DNA of 43,066 bases from JBDSGC01 sp046594105 (GTDB lineage: Bacteria; Acidobacteriota; Thermoanaerobaculia; Gp7-AA8). The notes below the pieces were generated by a model that saw only the letters and a program-made list of their open reading frames with translations, searched no databases and was not told the DNA's origin. Numbering within the stretch: position 1 is the first letter of the stretch; the number at the start of each line of letters is the position of its first letter. A program made the translations under genes and the position numbers. Below are positions 8,313 to 16,312 of the stretch, one piece after another. Location of the stretch: positions 1 through 43,066 of the forward strand of contig JBKJQB010000058.1 of assembly GCA_046594105.1 (NCBI GenBank), given 5' to 3'.

Positions 8313-8527
8313 CAGCGCTCCACTTCGAAGTCCGCGCCGAGGCTGGGGACTGCTTCCTGGAAGACCACCACGGTCTCACCCACCGGCAGGAGCACCGTGT
8401 GATTGCGCTGTTGCACTTCCATCACCACTTCGTAGAAGCCCTGTGCGTTGATGGCGATCAAAGTACCCGGCTTCCCTTTCAGCTCGAGGGTACGGCTGAA
8501 AATTGAGACTTTCGACGGAATCTCCAT
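8312..8527 (-). CDS. Small protein of unknown function, 71 aa
   Basis: I do not recognise the family. The 71-residue product (MEIPSKVSIF at the start, LGADFEVER at the end) is alternately hydrophobic and charged, predicts as beta-rich, and has no signal peptide or Cys. The part upstream of Met-8527 in the same frame is Arg/Ser-rich and looks like antisense of the isomerase gene, so the start at 8527 is preferred although no Shine-Dalgarno is visible. It lies 115 bases downstream of the isomerase gene on the same strand and ends at a family A repeat. The natural composition and intact frame in a region without other coding use support a real gene. Confidence 0.6.
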   Translation of the reverse strand: MEIPSKVSIFSRTLELKGKPGTLIAINAQGFYEVVMEVQQRNHTVLLPVGETVVVFQEAVPSLGADFEVER

Positions 8528-8642
8528 GGCGCGTAGCGTAGGGTGCAGCGGGAGCGGAGTCAACACCAACGAAGCATCCCAACGAAACGGGAGCGGCTCG
8601 CGCCGCCCCCGTGAGGATCGAGCACTGCGTTGAACCGGGCTG

Positions 8643-9662
8643 CTACTGCTTCTTGCCGCCGCTCTTCGGCGCAGGCTTGGTGGCCGGTTTCGAGGCGGGC
8701 GCCGGGATGCCCTTGGTCTTCTCCCCCGGCGCGTCCATCGATTCCGCCTTCGGCGGGGGAGGGGGGGCGAAGTACGCCTGATCAAACGTCGCCTTCGACT
8801 TTTCCTTCATCGCCTCGAGCGCGTCCTTGACCGCTTTCTGCCGCAGGGTTTTTTCCAGCGTTTCGCGAACCTGGGCCATCGGGGTGGTGTTGTGTTCCTG
8901 CACTTGAATGATGTGGTAGCCGTACTGGGTCTTCACGACGGGAGTGATCTCGCCGGCCTTCGCGGTGAAGGCGGCCTTCTCGAACTCCTCGACCATCTGG
9001 GCGTGTCCAAAGGACCCCAGATCGCCACCGCGCGTGCCGGAGCCGGTGTCGTCAGACTCTTTCTTGGCCAGCTCGGCGAAGTCGGCTCCGGCCACAAGCT
9101 TCTTCCGGATCTCATCCGCTTTGGCCTTCGCCTCGGCGTCGGTGAGCTCCTTTTTTCCCGGCTGCGCAGCCGCGCTGCCCTTGAACGCGATCAGGATGTG
9201 GCGCGCCTTCACCTGTTCGTAGTCTTTCTGATTCGACTCATACGCCTTCTTGAGGTCGGCATCCGTTACGGCGATACCGCTTTCGATCTTCTTCAGCGCG
9301 GCGGTGGCAACGAGGTTTTCCTTCATCAGATTGAGCTGGCTCATCACTTCGGGATCGTTCTGCAGGTTGTTGCGCATCCCCTCAGCAGCCAGGAGCTTCA
9401 TGCGCAGGAAGTCGTCGGCGAACTGCTTCTTGCCGGTTCCCAGGGCGAAGGTCTGGTACTCAGGCGGAAGGGTCTTGATCGCTGCCTCGAATTCCGATTT
9501 GTGCACGATCAGGTCACCGGCGCTGATGATGACCGGATCGCCGGTGGTCGCTGGCGCCGCTGCCGGTGCCGTCTGCTTGGCAGCGGGAGCTGCCGGCTTG
9601 TCCTGCGCAAAGACGGCGGGTGCCGCGAGCGCAAGGGCGATGATGATGGTGGTTTTTCTCAC
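8643..9662 (-). CDS. Parvulin-type peptidylprolyl isomerase (SurA/PrsA-like)
   Basis: A 339-residue exported folding factor. The GTG at 9662 is chosen because AAGGAG lies five bases upstream and it yields a clean signal peptide (VRKTTIIIALALAAPAVFAQ). A Pro/Ala linker follows, then a SurA-N-like helical chaperone region (about 50-150) and one parvulin domain (about 160-255: ARHILIAF, then GADFAELAKKESDD, GGDLGSFG, YGYHIIQV). The C-terminus is Pro/Lys-rich and disordered. It would assist folding of secreted or outer-membrane proteins in the periplasm. The aminotransferase gene lies 139 bases upstream on the same strand. Confidence 0.95.
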   Translation of the reverse strand: MRKTTIIIALALAAPAVFAQDKPAAPAAKQTAPAAAPATTGDPVIISAGDLIVHKSEFEAAIKTLPPEYQTFALGTGKKQFADDFLRMKLLAAEGMRNNLQNDPEVMSQLNLMKENLVATAALKKIESGIAVTDADLKKAYESNQKDYEQVKARHILIAFKGSAAAQPGKKELTDAEAKAKADEIRKKLVAGADFAELAKKESDDTGSGTRGGDLGSFGHAQMVEEFEKAAFTAKAGEITPVVKTQYGYHIIQVQEHNTTPMAQVRETLEKTLRQKAVKDALEAMKEKSKATFDQAYFAPPPPPKAESMDAPGEKTKGIPAPASKPATKPAPKSGGKKQ

Positions 9663-9801
9663 ACGTTCTCCTTGATGTTCTGCTGAGGTCGCGGGATAGA
9701 ACGGGACCTTGCTGCGCCTTGATTCCCTCCGTATTTGTGCTGTCCGCATGTTCCTTCCTTCGATTGGCAGAAGGCTGGTTGCGCTTATGCTGCGGCCCGG
9801 T

Positions 9802-11007
9802 CTATCGCAGCTTCCGCACGGCCGCCGTGATTCGGGCCACGCCCTCGCGCAGCCGCTCCATCGACGTGGCGTAGCTGAGGCGGATGAAGTAGTCGTTTCC
9901 GAACGCAGCACCGGGCACCACGGCCACCCGCGCTTCATCCAGGAGGTAGCTGGCGAAGGACTGCGAGTCGGTCACTCCTCCCCTGCCAAAGAACTGTTTG
10001 ACCTCCGGGAAGACGTAAAACGCGCCGTCCGGATCCGCGCAGCAGAATCCCTCGATGCCGTTGACGGCAGGGACCAGCCAGGCCCGTCGCTCCGCATAGG
10101 CTGCATGCATCCGCTGCACTTCGGTTCCGTCGGACTGCAGCGCTTCGAGCGCGGCGGCCTGAGAGATCGAGCTCGGATTGGAGGTCGAGTGACTCTGGAT
10201 CTTGCCCGCAGCGGAAATGATTTCCGGATGACCGACGGCATATCCGAGGCGCCAGCCGGTCATGGCGAACGTCTTCGACATGGAGTTGACCGTGATGATG
10301 GTCTCCGGGTACTCGTTGAACCAGCGCATGGCAGAGGCATGCTCCCGGCCGCCGTAGACGAACAACTCGTAGGTCTCGTCGAACAGCAGGAAGAGATCGC
10401 GCGACGCGCACCACTCCACGATGCGCCGCAGCTCGGACTCGCTGATGACGGCCCCGGTCGGATTGCAGGGCGAATTGATGATCACGCCGCGAGTGCGCTC
10501 GGTGGCCACCGCTTCAATGTCGGCGAACAGCGGACGGAACTGCTGATCGATACGACCAGGGGCGAACACTGGTGTCCCGCCGGCGAACTGCACCTGGTCA
10601 GGAAAACTGACCCAGTACGGCGAGGGGATGATCACCTCATCGCCCGGCTCGACCAGCGAGAGGATCACGTTGAACAGTTCCTGCTTGCCACCCGTTCCGG
10701 CGATGACGTTCCGCGCGGTGAGCGAGGTTCCGTAACGGAGGTTGTACCGCTCGGCGATGGCCTCGCGCAGGGCCACCGTTCCGCCATTGCTGGTGTACTT
10801 CGTCAGGCCCTGGTCGATGGCGCGCTTGCCTGCTTCCGCCACGGCGCGGGGAGTGGCGAAATCCGGCTCGCCCGGCCCGAGGTCGACGACATCGACCCCG
10901 GAGGCAGCGAGCTCCTGAGCGCGATTCATCACCGCCAGCGTCGGGGAGACCTTCATGGTGGCCACGCGATGGCTGAAACGGATCCCCGCTCTGGTCGATC
11001 GTTCCAT
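9802..11007 (-). CDS. PLP-dependent aminotransferase, aspartate aminotransferase-like (class I)
   Basis: A 401-residue cytoplasmic fold-type I aminotransferase. Hallmarks are LGPGEPDF near 43-50, YTSNGG at 71-76, NPTG at 182-185, the Asp in LLFDETYE, and the PLP lysine in NSMSKTFAMTGWRLG (Lys245). The C-terminal IRLSYATS supplies the substrate-carboxylate Arg. The sequence resembles the Bacillus/Thermus AspC branch (aspartate or prephenate aminotransferase), but exact specificity cannot be fixed by eye. The ATG at 11007 shares one base with the stop of the upstream exchanger gene (TGATG), so the two are translationally coupled. A later Met at 10956 is less likely, because it would remove the conserved N-terminal segment. 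Confidence 0.93.
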   Translation of the reverse strand: MERSTRAGIRFSHRVATMKVSPTLAVMNRAQELAASGVDVVDLGPGEPDFATPRAVAEAGKRAIDQGLTKYTSNGGTVALREAIAERYNLRYGTSLTARNVIAGTGGKQELFNVILSLVEPGDEVIIPSPYWVSFPDQVQFAGGTPVFAPGRIDQQFRPLFADIEAVATERTRGVIINSPCNPTGAVISESELRRIVEWCASRDLFLLFDETYELFVYGGREHASAMRWFNEYPETIITVNSMSKTFAMTGWRLGYAVGHPEIISAAGKIQSHSTSNPSSISQAAALEALQSDGTEVQRMHAAYAERRAWLVPAVNGIEGFCCADPDGAFYVFPEVKQFFGRGGVTDSQSFASYLLDEARVAVVPGAAFGNDYFIRLSYATSMERLREGVARITAAVRKLR

Positions 11008-12149
11008 CACGCAAACCGCCTTGCCAGCGTAGCGCGCAGGCCTGTCCAGGCGGCCGGCGGCGCTCGATGCAGCAGGAGGCGGACACCTTCGAGAAGGCAC
11101 CAGCCAAGATAGACATAAATCATGGGGCCGCGCCACGAGGGCACCAGAAACTGGACCAGCCACATCACGAACAGCAACAGAGCCTCGTGGAACTTCAACT
11201 GCAGGTTCAGAAGCAGGAGGAAGCCCAGGAGACTCTGCAGGATGGTCAGAAGGATCTCTTCCTGCTGATGCGCATCGAAGGGCAACGGGCGAATCTCCCC
11301 CGCGCTGATCACGAACAGGATCGGAATCATCGCCGAGAGAATGCTCCACTGATTGATGTTCGACGACACCATGTTCATGAGAGCGATGTTGGCGGTGGAC
11401 ACGCGCCGGGCCCAGTAGAACGCGCTCAGCTTCTCCGGAAACTCAGAAAGGAACGGTGCGACCCACTGCACGAACACGAAGGTGGAGACGCCCATGGTGG
11501 AGGCGATGGCCAGCATCGACTCCAGGAACGGGTGCGCAGAAAAATAGAGGATCGCTCCGCCGATCAGAAAGAGGGCCCAGATGGTGGCGTTCCGCATGGC
11601 CGGCCGCATCTCCAGCGTTTTGCGAGGCACGTAGCCGAGCTCCGCGAGATCTTCAGCCCTTTCCTCGCGCGGCGGGATTTTCCAGAGCACCCACAGATAG
11701 AGAACGTAGAAGCCGATCAGCGGAAAGGCGTCCCACAGGGTGAGCGAGGCCTTCCACCAGATGAACAGGAAGTAGAGGATCGGAAGCAGCAGCCCGAACA
11801 CCTCGACGGAGTGCTCGCGCTCCAGATCGATGTTCACCAGTGCTCGGCGCGAGAATGCCGCCACGAAGTAAATCATCGGCCAGCCCAAGCCAACCAGCAG
11901 GCGCAGGCTTCCCGTGAAGTTGGCAATGGCCAGATGGCTCTGGGTAGGGTCCTTGCCCGCGTTCCAGGCGATGACCGCCTCCACCGCGAATTCCGGCAGG
12001 GTCTGCAGCCACGCCAGGATGGCCAGAGCGAGGCCCTGCGAGATGAGAAACTGCGCGGCTTCTGCACCCCACGCGATGACGAACGCGGAGAGGAGAATGC
12101 TGGGGAAAGTCCAGATGGCTGACCAGGTCGAGGGAGTCTTCGGTATCAT
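11007..12149 (-). CDS. Sodium/calcium exchanger-family membrane protein
   Basis: A 380-residue polytopic membrane protein of about ten helices. Two half-repeats resemble CaCA antiporter alpha-motifs: one contains LPEFAVEAVIAWNAG with an acidic pair, the other PFLSEFPEKLSAFYWARR followed by a helix rich in Asn and Ser (MVSSNINQWSILSAMIPI). A charged cytoplasmic loop with PPREERAEDL separates the halves. It would exchange Ca2+ or a similar cation against Na+ or H+; the ion is not known. The ATG at 12149 places the first helix shortly after the start. No clear ribosome site is present. It overlaps the aminotransferase by one base and is divergent from the methyltransferase gene 30 bases away. 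Confidence 0.85.
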   Translation of the reverse strand: MIPKTPSTWSAIWTFPSILLSAFVIAWGAEAAQFLISQGLALAILAWLQTLPEFAVEAVIAWNAGKDPTQSHLAIANFTGSLRLLVGLGWPMIYFVAAFSRRALVNIDLEREHSVEVFGLLLPILYFLFIWWKASLTLWDAFPLIGFYVLYLWVLWKIPPREERAEDLAELGYVPRKTLEMRPAMRNATIWALFLIGGAILYFSAHPFLESMLAIASTMGVSTFVFVQWVAPFLSEFPEKLSAFYWARRVSTANIALMNMVSSNINQWSILSAMIPILFVISAGEIRPLPFDAHQQEEILLTILQSLLGFLLLLNLQLKFHEALLLFVMWLVQFLVPSWRGPMIYVYLGWCLLEGVRLLLHRAPPAAWTGLRATLARRFA

Positions 12150-12179
12150 CGGGCGTCCGAAAGCGCGCCATTGTAATTG

Positions 12180-12923
12180 ATGAAAACCATCGCCAGCCGG
12201 CACAATCCATGGTTTCAACGCCTGCGCGAAGCCGCTCGCGATCACTCCACCGAGATTCTCCTCGAGGGCCCCAAGGCAATCGACGACGCCCGAAAAGCTG
12301 GCTGGTCCCCCATCGTCATCGTGCATCGAGCACCGGCCGATCGAGATGATGATTCCGCTGGAGGACCCGACCAGGTTGGCTTCTCCGCCGAATTATTTGA
12401 CTCGATCGCGGCAACGCGCACCCCGCAGAGTGTGCTCGCATTGTTCGAGAGGCCGGAGACCACTCTTGCAGCCATCTTTCAACGGCCGGAAACGATCGTC
12501 GTCGCGCTCGACGCGGTGCAGGATCCGGGAAACGCTGGAGCCATCGTCCGCCTGGCCGCCGCCTTCGATGCCGGTGGCGTGGTCTTCCTTCCCGGCTCCG
12601 CGGATCCCTACGGGCCGAAAACCATTCGCGGATCTGCCGGAACGATCCTGAGCGTCCCGGTGACCACCGCCACGGTGAACGAGCTGGTCGCTGCGGCGCA
12701 GTCCGCGCAGTTCGATCTGTTCGTGGCCGACCGTGGAGGAGCGGCCTCGCCGCCGCCCACCGCCCGGGCGGTCCTGATTTTCGGAAATGAGGGCAGCGGC
12801 CCTTCCGACGAGATTCGCCGCGTCGCCAGACCGGTATCGATTGCCATGACCGACCGAGTGGAGTCGCTCAACGTGGCCACGGCCGCAGCGATCCTGCTCT
12901 GGCAGAGCCATCAGTCACGGTGA
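12180..12923 (+). CDS. TrmH/SpoU-family RNA 2'-O-methyltransferase
   Basis: A 247-residue SPOUT methyltransferase that modifies rRNA or tRNA ribose with S-adenosylmethionine. An N-terminal substrate-binding domain (about 1-95) precedes the knotted catalytic domain, with motif 1 (ALDAVQDPGNAGAIVRLAAAF), motif 2 (IFGNEGSGPSDEI) and motif 3 (SIAMTDRVESLNVATAAAILL). The layout is RlmB/TsnR-like, but the target nucleotide cannot be assigned. The ATG at 12180 is used; a TTG one codon earlier is possible. It is followed after 115 bases by rsmI, another rRNA methyltransferase on the same strand, though rsmI appears to have its own promoter. Confidence 0.92.
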   Translation: MKTIASRHNPWFQRLREAARDHSTEILLEGPKAIDDARKAGWSPIVIVHRAPADRDDDSAGGPDQVGFSAELFDSIAATRTPQSVLALFERPETTLAAIFQRPETIVVALDAVQDPGNAGAIVRLAAAFDAGGVVFLPGSADPYGPKTIRGSAGTILSVPVTTATVNELVAAAQSAQFDLFVADRGGAASPPPTARAVLIFGNEGSGPSDEIRRVARPVSIAMTDRVESLNVATAAAILLWQSHQSR

Positions 12924-13025
12924 ATCGCGTCGTCCCCGCCGGTCCAGCTGCGTTTGACGAGGCGGCCGAGGACGGCCGCACCACACGGGCGGACGCCGCA
13001 CCACACCGGCGGCGAATCCCTGGTC

Positions 13026-13031
13026 TACACT
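13026..13031 (+). promoter_or_regulatory. -10 box directly before rsmI (leaderless pattern)
   Basis: TACACT lies exactly seven bases before the GTG start of rsmI, with no Shine-Dalgarno between, so transcription would begin at or next to the start codon. No good -35 hexamer is visible. Confidence 0.4.
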
Positions 13032-13038
13032 CGCGCTC

Positions 13039-13860
13039 GTGGCAGGAAAGCTCCTCATCGTCGGAACGCCGATCGGCAATCTCTCGGACTTTTCTCCGCG
13101 CGGCATCGAGGCGTTGCAGTCGGCGGACGCCATCCTCTGCGAAGACACGCGCCACACCGGGAAGCTGCTCGCACACTTCGGGATCGAGCGGCCCATGCAC
13201 CGCTTCGATGACCACACCGAAGACGCACGGGCATCCTCGTTCGCCGACCAGATCGCCGGCGGGGCTACGATCGCGCTGGTCAGCGACGCAGGGATGCCGC
13301 TGGTCAGCGACCCCGGCTACCCCCTGGTGCGCATCGCCCGCGAGCGGCAGCTGATCGTTGAGACCATCCCCGGGCCTTTTGCAGGCGTCCTGGGCCTCGT
13401 CGCCAGCGGCATTCCACCCCTCCCCTTCACCTTCCTCGGATTTCCGCCCCATCGAACAGGAGAACGCACCGACTTCTACCGGACCGCCGCCCTCCTCGGG
13501 CACACCATCGTTCTCTACGAATCCCCCGAACGCGTGGTCGACTCCCTCGCAGATGCCCTCGCAGTTCTTGGCGACGTCGAGGCCAGCGTCAGCCGCGAGA
13601 TGACCAAGATCTATGAAGAGACTCTTCGAGGCTCGCTCCGCGAAGTCCTGGCCTCGCTCCGTGCGCGCGACCAGATCCGAGGGGAGATCACGGTCGTGCT
13701 TGGGGCGCCGGTCGCTTCCTCCTCCGAAATCGACCCGGCCCTGGTGGCCGCCGAATTCGAGAGACTGCGTTCCACCGGCATGAGGCGCAACGATGCCGTC
13801 AAGGCGGTCGCCGAAGAGTTCGGCCTGCGCAAGAACGACGTGTATCGAATGCTCCTGTGA
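13039..13860 (+). CDS. rsmI: 16S rRNA (cytidine(1402)-2'-O)-methyltransferase
   Basis: RsmI methylates the ribose of C1402 in the decoding centre of 16S rRNA. The 273-residue protein has the full tetrapyrrole-methylase-like fold: LLIVGTPIGNLSD at the start, ILCEDTRHTGKLL, ALVSDAGMPLVSDPGYPLV, PGPFAGVLGLVASG and LYESPERVV. The C-terminal helical domain (from about 225) ends in RRNDAVKAVAEEFGLRKNDVYRMLL, the usual RsmI tail. The GTG start has no ribosome site but has a -10-like box seven bases upstream. It is followed by a family B repeat. Confidence 0.96.
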   Translation: MAGKLLIVGTPIGNLSDFSPRGIEALQSADAILCEDTRHTGKLLAHFGIERPMHRFDDHTEDARASSFADQIAGGATIALVSDAGMPLVSDPGYPLVRIARERQLIVETIPGPFAGVLGLVASGIPPLPFTFLGFPPHRTGERTDFYRTAALLGHTIVLYESPERVVDSLADALAVLGDVEASVSREMTKIYEETLRGSLREVLASLRARDQIRGEITVVLGAPVASSSEIDPALVAAEFERLRSTGMRRNDAVKAVAEEFGLRKNDVYRMLL

Positions 13861-13884
13861 GCGGAACAGCCTGTCGCCGATCGT

Positions 13885-13950
13885 CAGCGGAGCGAACGTA
13901 ACGCCGGCATCCCTGCCGGCCGTGGCGTCGGCTTCCAGCCGGGCGCTCTT
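13885..13950 (+). repeat. Family B repeat (copy B1)
   Basis: AGCGGAGCGAACG at the left edge leads into two hairpins, one with GCCGGC arms around ATCCCT and one around CTTCCA that is imperfect. Further GC-rich arms continue to about 13990. It lies 24 bases after the rsmI stop. A TAGAAT box follows at 13992-13997, 79 bases before the acyl-CoA dehydrogenase start. Confidence 0.7.
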
Positions 13951-14076
13951 CGTCACGCAGCGTTTTCTGGCGAGGGCCGGCGCTCTCGCGCTAGAATCCC
14001 GCCCCGACCCGTCACCGACGGTACGGGCGGCCTGCCTCAACCTTCCCAGTTGTCATCCCGATCCGAGGAGCGGTCC

Positions 14077-15222
14077 ATGGATTTCCGCCTGAGCGACGAA
14101 CAGCAGCAGATCAAAAAGATGGTGCGCGAGTTCGCCGAGAGCGAGATCAAGCCCGACCTCATGAAGTGGGACGAGGCGCAACACTTCCCGGTCGACAAAT
14201 TCAAGAAAGCGGGCGAGCTCGGCCTGCTCGGGGTGACCATCCCCGAAGAGTACGGCGGCGCCGGGCTGTCCTACGTCGACTACGCCAACATCATCGAAGA
14301 GCTTGGGGTAGTCGACAGCGGCTTCGCCCTCAGCGTCGCTGCGCACAACTCCCTCGGCACCGGCCACATCTACCTTGCCGGCAACGAAGAGCAGAAGAAA
14401 AAGTGGCTCCCCAAGCTGACCAGCGGCGAGTGGATCGCTGCCTGGGGACTGACCGAGCCAGGTTCGGGCAGCGACGCCTCGGGGATGATCACCACGGCCG
14501 TGAAGGACGGCAACGAATGGGTGCTCAACGGCACCAAGAACTTCATCACCAACGCCACCTACGCCGACATCTCGGTGGTGCTGGTGGTGACCGACCGCAC
14601 CGATCAGAAGCACGGCATCACCGCCTTCGCCGTGGAGATGGATCGCAAAGGCATCCGTCCGGGCAAGAAGGAGAACAAGCTGGGGATGCGCGTCTCCGAC
14701 ACGGCCGAACTGGTGATGGAGGACTGCCGCGTCCCGGAATCCAACATGCTCGGGAAGATTGGCTACGGATTCATCGACGCCATGAAGATTCTGGACGGCG
14801 GCCGCATCTCCATCGGCGCACTGGCCGTGGGAATCGCCCGCGGCGCGTATGAAGCGGCGCGCGACTACGCCAAACAGCGCACCGCCTTCGGGCAACCGAT
14901 CTCAGAGTTTCAGGCCATCCAGTTCATGCTCGCCGACATGGCCACCGAAACGGATGCGGCCAGGCTGCTCTGCTACCGCGCTGCGGTCCACAAAGACGCC
15001 GGCGAGCGAATCACGCAGTTTTCCGCCATGGCCAAGCTGTACGCCTCGGAGGTCGCGGTGCGGGCCACGGAGAAAGGCGTGCAGATCTTCGGGGGTTACG
15101 GGTTCATCAAGGACTTCCCAGCGGAGAAGTATTACCGCGACGTGAAACTCTGCACCATCGGTGAGGGCACCAGCGAAATCCAGCGGATGGTGATCGCGCG
15201 CAGCCTCCTGGCCAATTCCTGA
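14077..15222 (+). CDS. Acyl-CoA dehydrogenase (short-chain type)
   Basis: A 381-residue flavoenzyme that forms the alpha-beta double bond of acyl-CoA in beta-oxidation or branched-chain amino-acid breakdown, passing electrons to ETF. It has the FAD and substrate signatures WGLTEPGSGSDASGM and QIFGGYGFIKDFPAEKYYRD, and the C-terminal IGEGTSEIQRMVIAR with Glu363 as the expected catalytic base, the position used by butyryl/short-chain enzymes. Two ribosome-site half copies (GAGGAG) lie five to seven bases before the ATG at 14077. The MeaB GTPase gene follows 53 bases later, so a link with propionate or branched-chain catabolism is possible. Chain-length specificity is not determined. Confidence 0.95.
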   Translation: MDFRLSDEQQQIKKMVREFAESEIKPDLMKWDEAQHFPVDKFKKAGELGLLGVTIPEEYGGAGLSYVDYANIIEELGVVDSGFALSVAAHNSLGTGHIYLAGNEEQKKKWLPKLTSGEWIAAWGLTEPGSGSDASGMITTAVKDGNEWVLNGTKNFITNATYADISVVLVVTDRTDQKHGITAFAVEMDRKGIRPGKKENKLGMRVSDTAELVMEDCRVPESNMLGKIGYGFIDAMKILDGGRISIGALAVGIARGAYEAARDYAKQRTAFGQPISEFQAIQFMLADMATETDAARLLCYRAAVHKDAGERITQFSAMAKLYASEVAVRATEKGVQIFGGYGFIKDFPAEKYYRDVKLCTIGEGTSEIQRMVIARSLLANS

Positions 15223-15275
15223 CCGATGCCGGCAATGCCTGTCAGGACGCGGTCTGCACCAGGGGCGGCCCCACG

Positions 15276-16232
15276 ATGAGCAACGAGCTCGACGAACTGA
15301 CCAGCAGCGTTCTGGCCGGACGCTATCGGGCACTGGCCCGCGCAGTGTCGCTGGTGGAGCGCGAGGATCCCGAAGTGGAACGCATGCTGGCGCGGCTTTA
15401 TCCCTCCACGGGCAAGGCGCGCATCATCGGGATCACCGGTTCACCCGGCGCGGGCAAATCCACGCTGGTGGCCTCGCTCACACGTCACTACCGGAAGCTG
15501 GGAAAACGCGTCGGCATCATCGCCGTCGATCCCACCTCGCCGTTCACCGGCGGGGCCATCCTGGGTGATCGCATCCGCATGGCCGACCTCTACACCGATC
15601 GCGGAGTGTTCATCCGATCGATGGCCACGCGCGGTTTCATGGGCGGCCTGGCCCGGGCCACCAACGACGTGGTCGACCTGCTCGACGCGTCCGGCTTCGA
15701 CCTGGTGATCGTGGAGACCGTCGGGGTTGGCCAGGACGAGATTGAAGTGATCCGCACCGTGCAGACCAACGTGGTGGTGCTCGTTCCCGGCATGGGCGAC
15801 GACATCCAGGCCATCAAGGCGGGAATCATGGAGATCGGCGACGTCTTCGTGGTCAATAAAGCCGACCGGCCAGGCGCGGAGAAGACGGTCACCGAGATCA
15901 CCATGATGATGTCCCTGGTCGAAGAGCACGGCGACTGGATCCCGCCCATCGTCAAAACCGTCGCTTCCAAAGGCCAGGGCGTCGAGGAGCTCGACGCCGC
16001 GATGGGAACCCACCTCACCTATCTGCAGACCTCCGGGGAGCTGACCCGCCGGAATCGCGAGCGGGTCCGCATCCGCATCGAAACGATGATCAAGGAGCGC
16101 TTCTTCGGAAGGCTGATCGGCGGAGCGGTCTCGAACGACGAGTACCAGGCGCTCCTCGATGAGGTGCTCAACAAGCGCGACAACCCGCACGAGGCCGCGG
16201 AGCGGATGCTGGAGCGGGTCCGCTTCCAGTAG
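15276..16232 (+). CDS. meaB: Methylmalonyl-CoA mutase-associated GTPase MeaB (ArgK family)
   Basis: A 318-residue G3E P-loop GTPase that protects and reloads B12-dependent methylmalonyl-CoA mutase. Walker A is GSPGAGKS at 55-62. The base-binding motif NKAD and the family strands VGIIAVDPTSPFTGGAILGDRIRM, VIVETVGVGQDEIEV and VVLVPGMGDDIQAIKAGIMEI are all present. The C-terminal helical arm used for dimerisation runs from about 245. The mutase itself is not in the window. The gene directly follows an acyl-CoA dehydrogenase and ends in front of a shared bidirectional terminator. Confidence 0.96.
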   Translation: MSNELDELTSSVLAGRYRALARAVSLVEREDPEVERMLARLYPSTGKARIIGITGSPGAGKSTLVASLTRHYRKLGKRVGIIAVDPTSPFTGGAILGDRIRMADLYTDRGVFIRSMATRGFMGGLARATNDVVDLLDASGFDLVIVETVGVGQDEIEVIRTVQTNVVVLVPGMGDDIQAIKAGIMEIGDVFVVNKADRPGAEKTVTEITMMMSLVEEHGDWIPPIVKTVASKGQGVEELDAAMGTHLTYLQTSGELTRRNRERVRIRIETMIKERFFGRLIGGAVSNDEYQALLDEVLNKRDNPHEAAERMLERVRFQ

Positions 16233-16262
16233 ACACCTCGGTTCACCATCGCCGTAAAAGCA

Positions 16263-16293
16263 AAAGGCCTGACGCTTGGAGCGCCAGGCCTTT
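16263..16293. terminator. Bidirectional intrinsic terminator between meaB and subtilase gene
   Basis: AAAGGCCTG (16263-16271) pairs perfectly with CAGGCCTTT (16285-16293), and the loop holds a further four-base stem (CGCT/AGCG) after one mismatch. T-rich bases follow on the plus strand and on the minus strand. It lies between the two convergent stop codons, 30 bases after meaB and 20 bases before the end of the subtilase gene. Confidence 0.85.
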
Positions 16294-16312
16294 CCTTTGC
16301 TCACTCCGCGCG

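Noticed and set aside
8528..8785. 86-residue extension of the 71-aa gene
   Set aside because: Arg/Ser-rich and overlapping the 3' end of the isomerase gene, with no natural protein composition.
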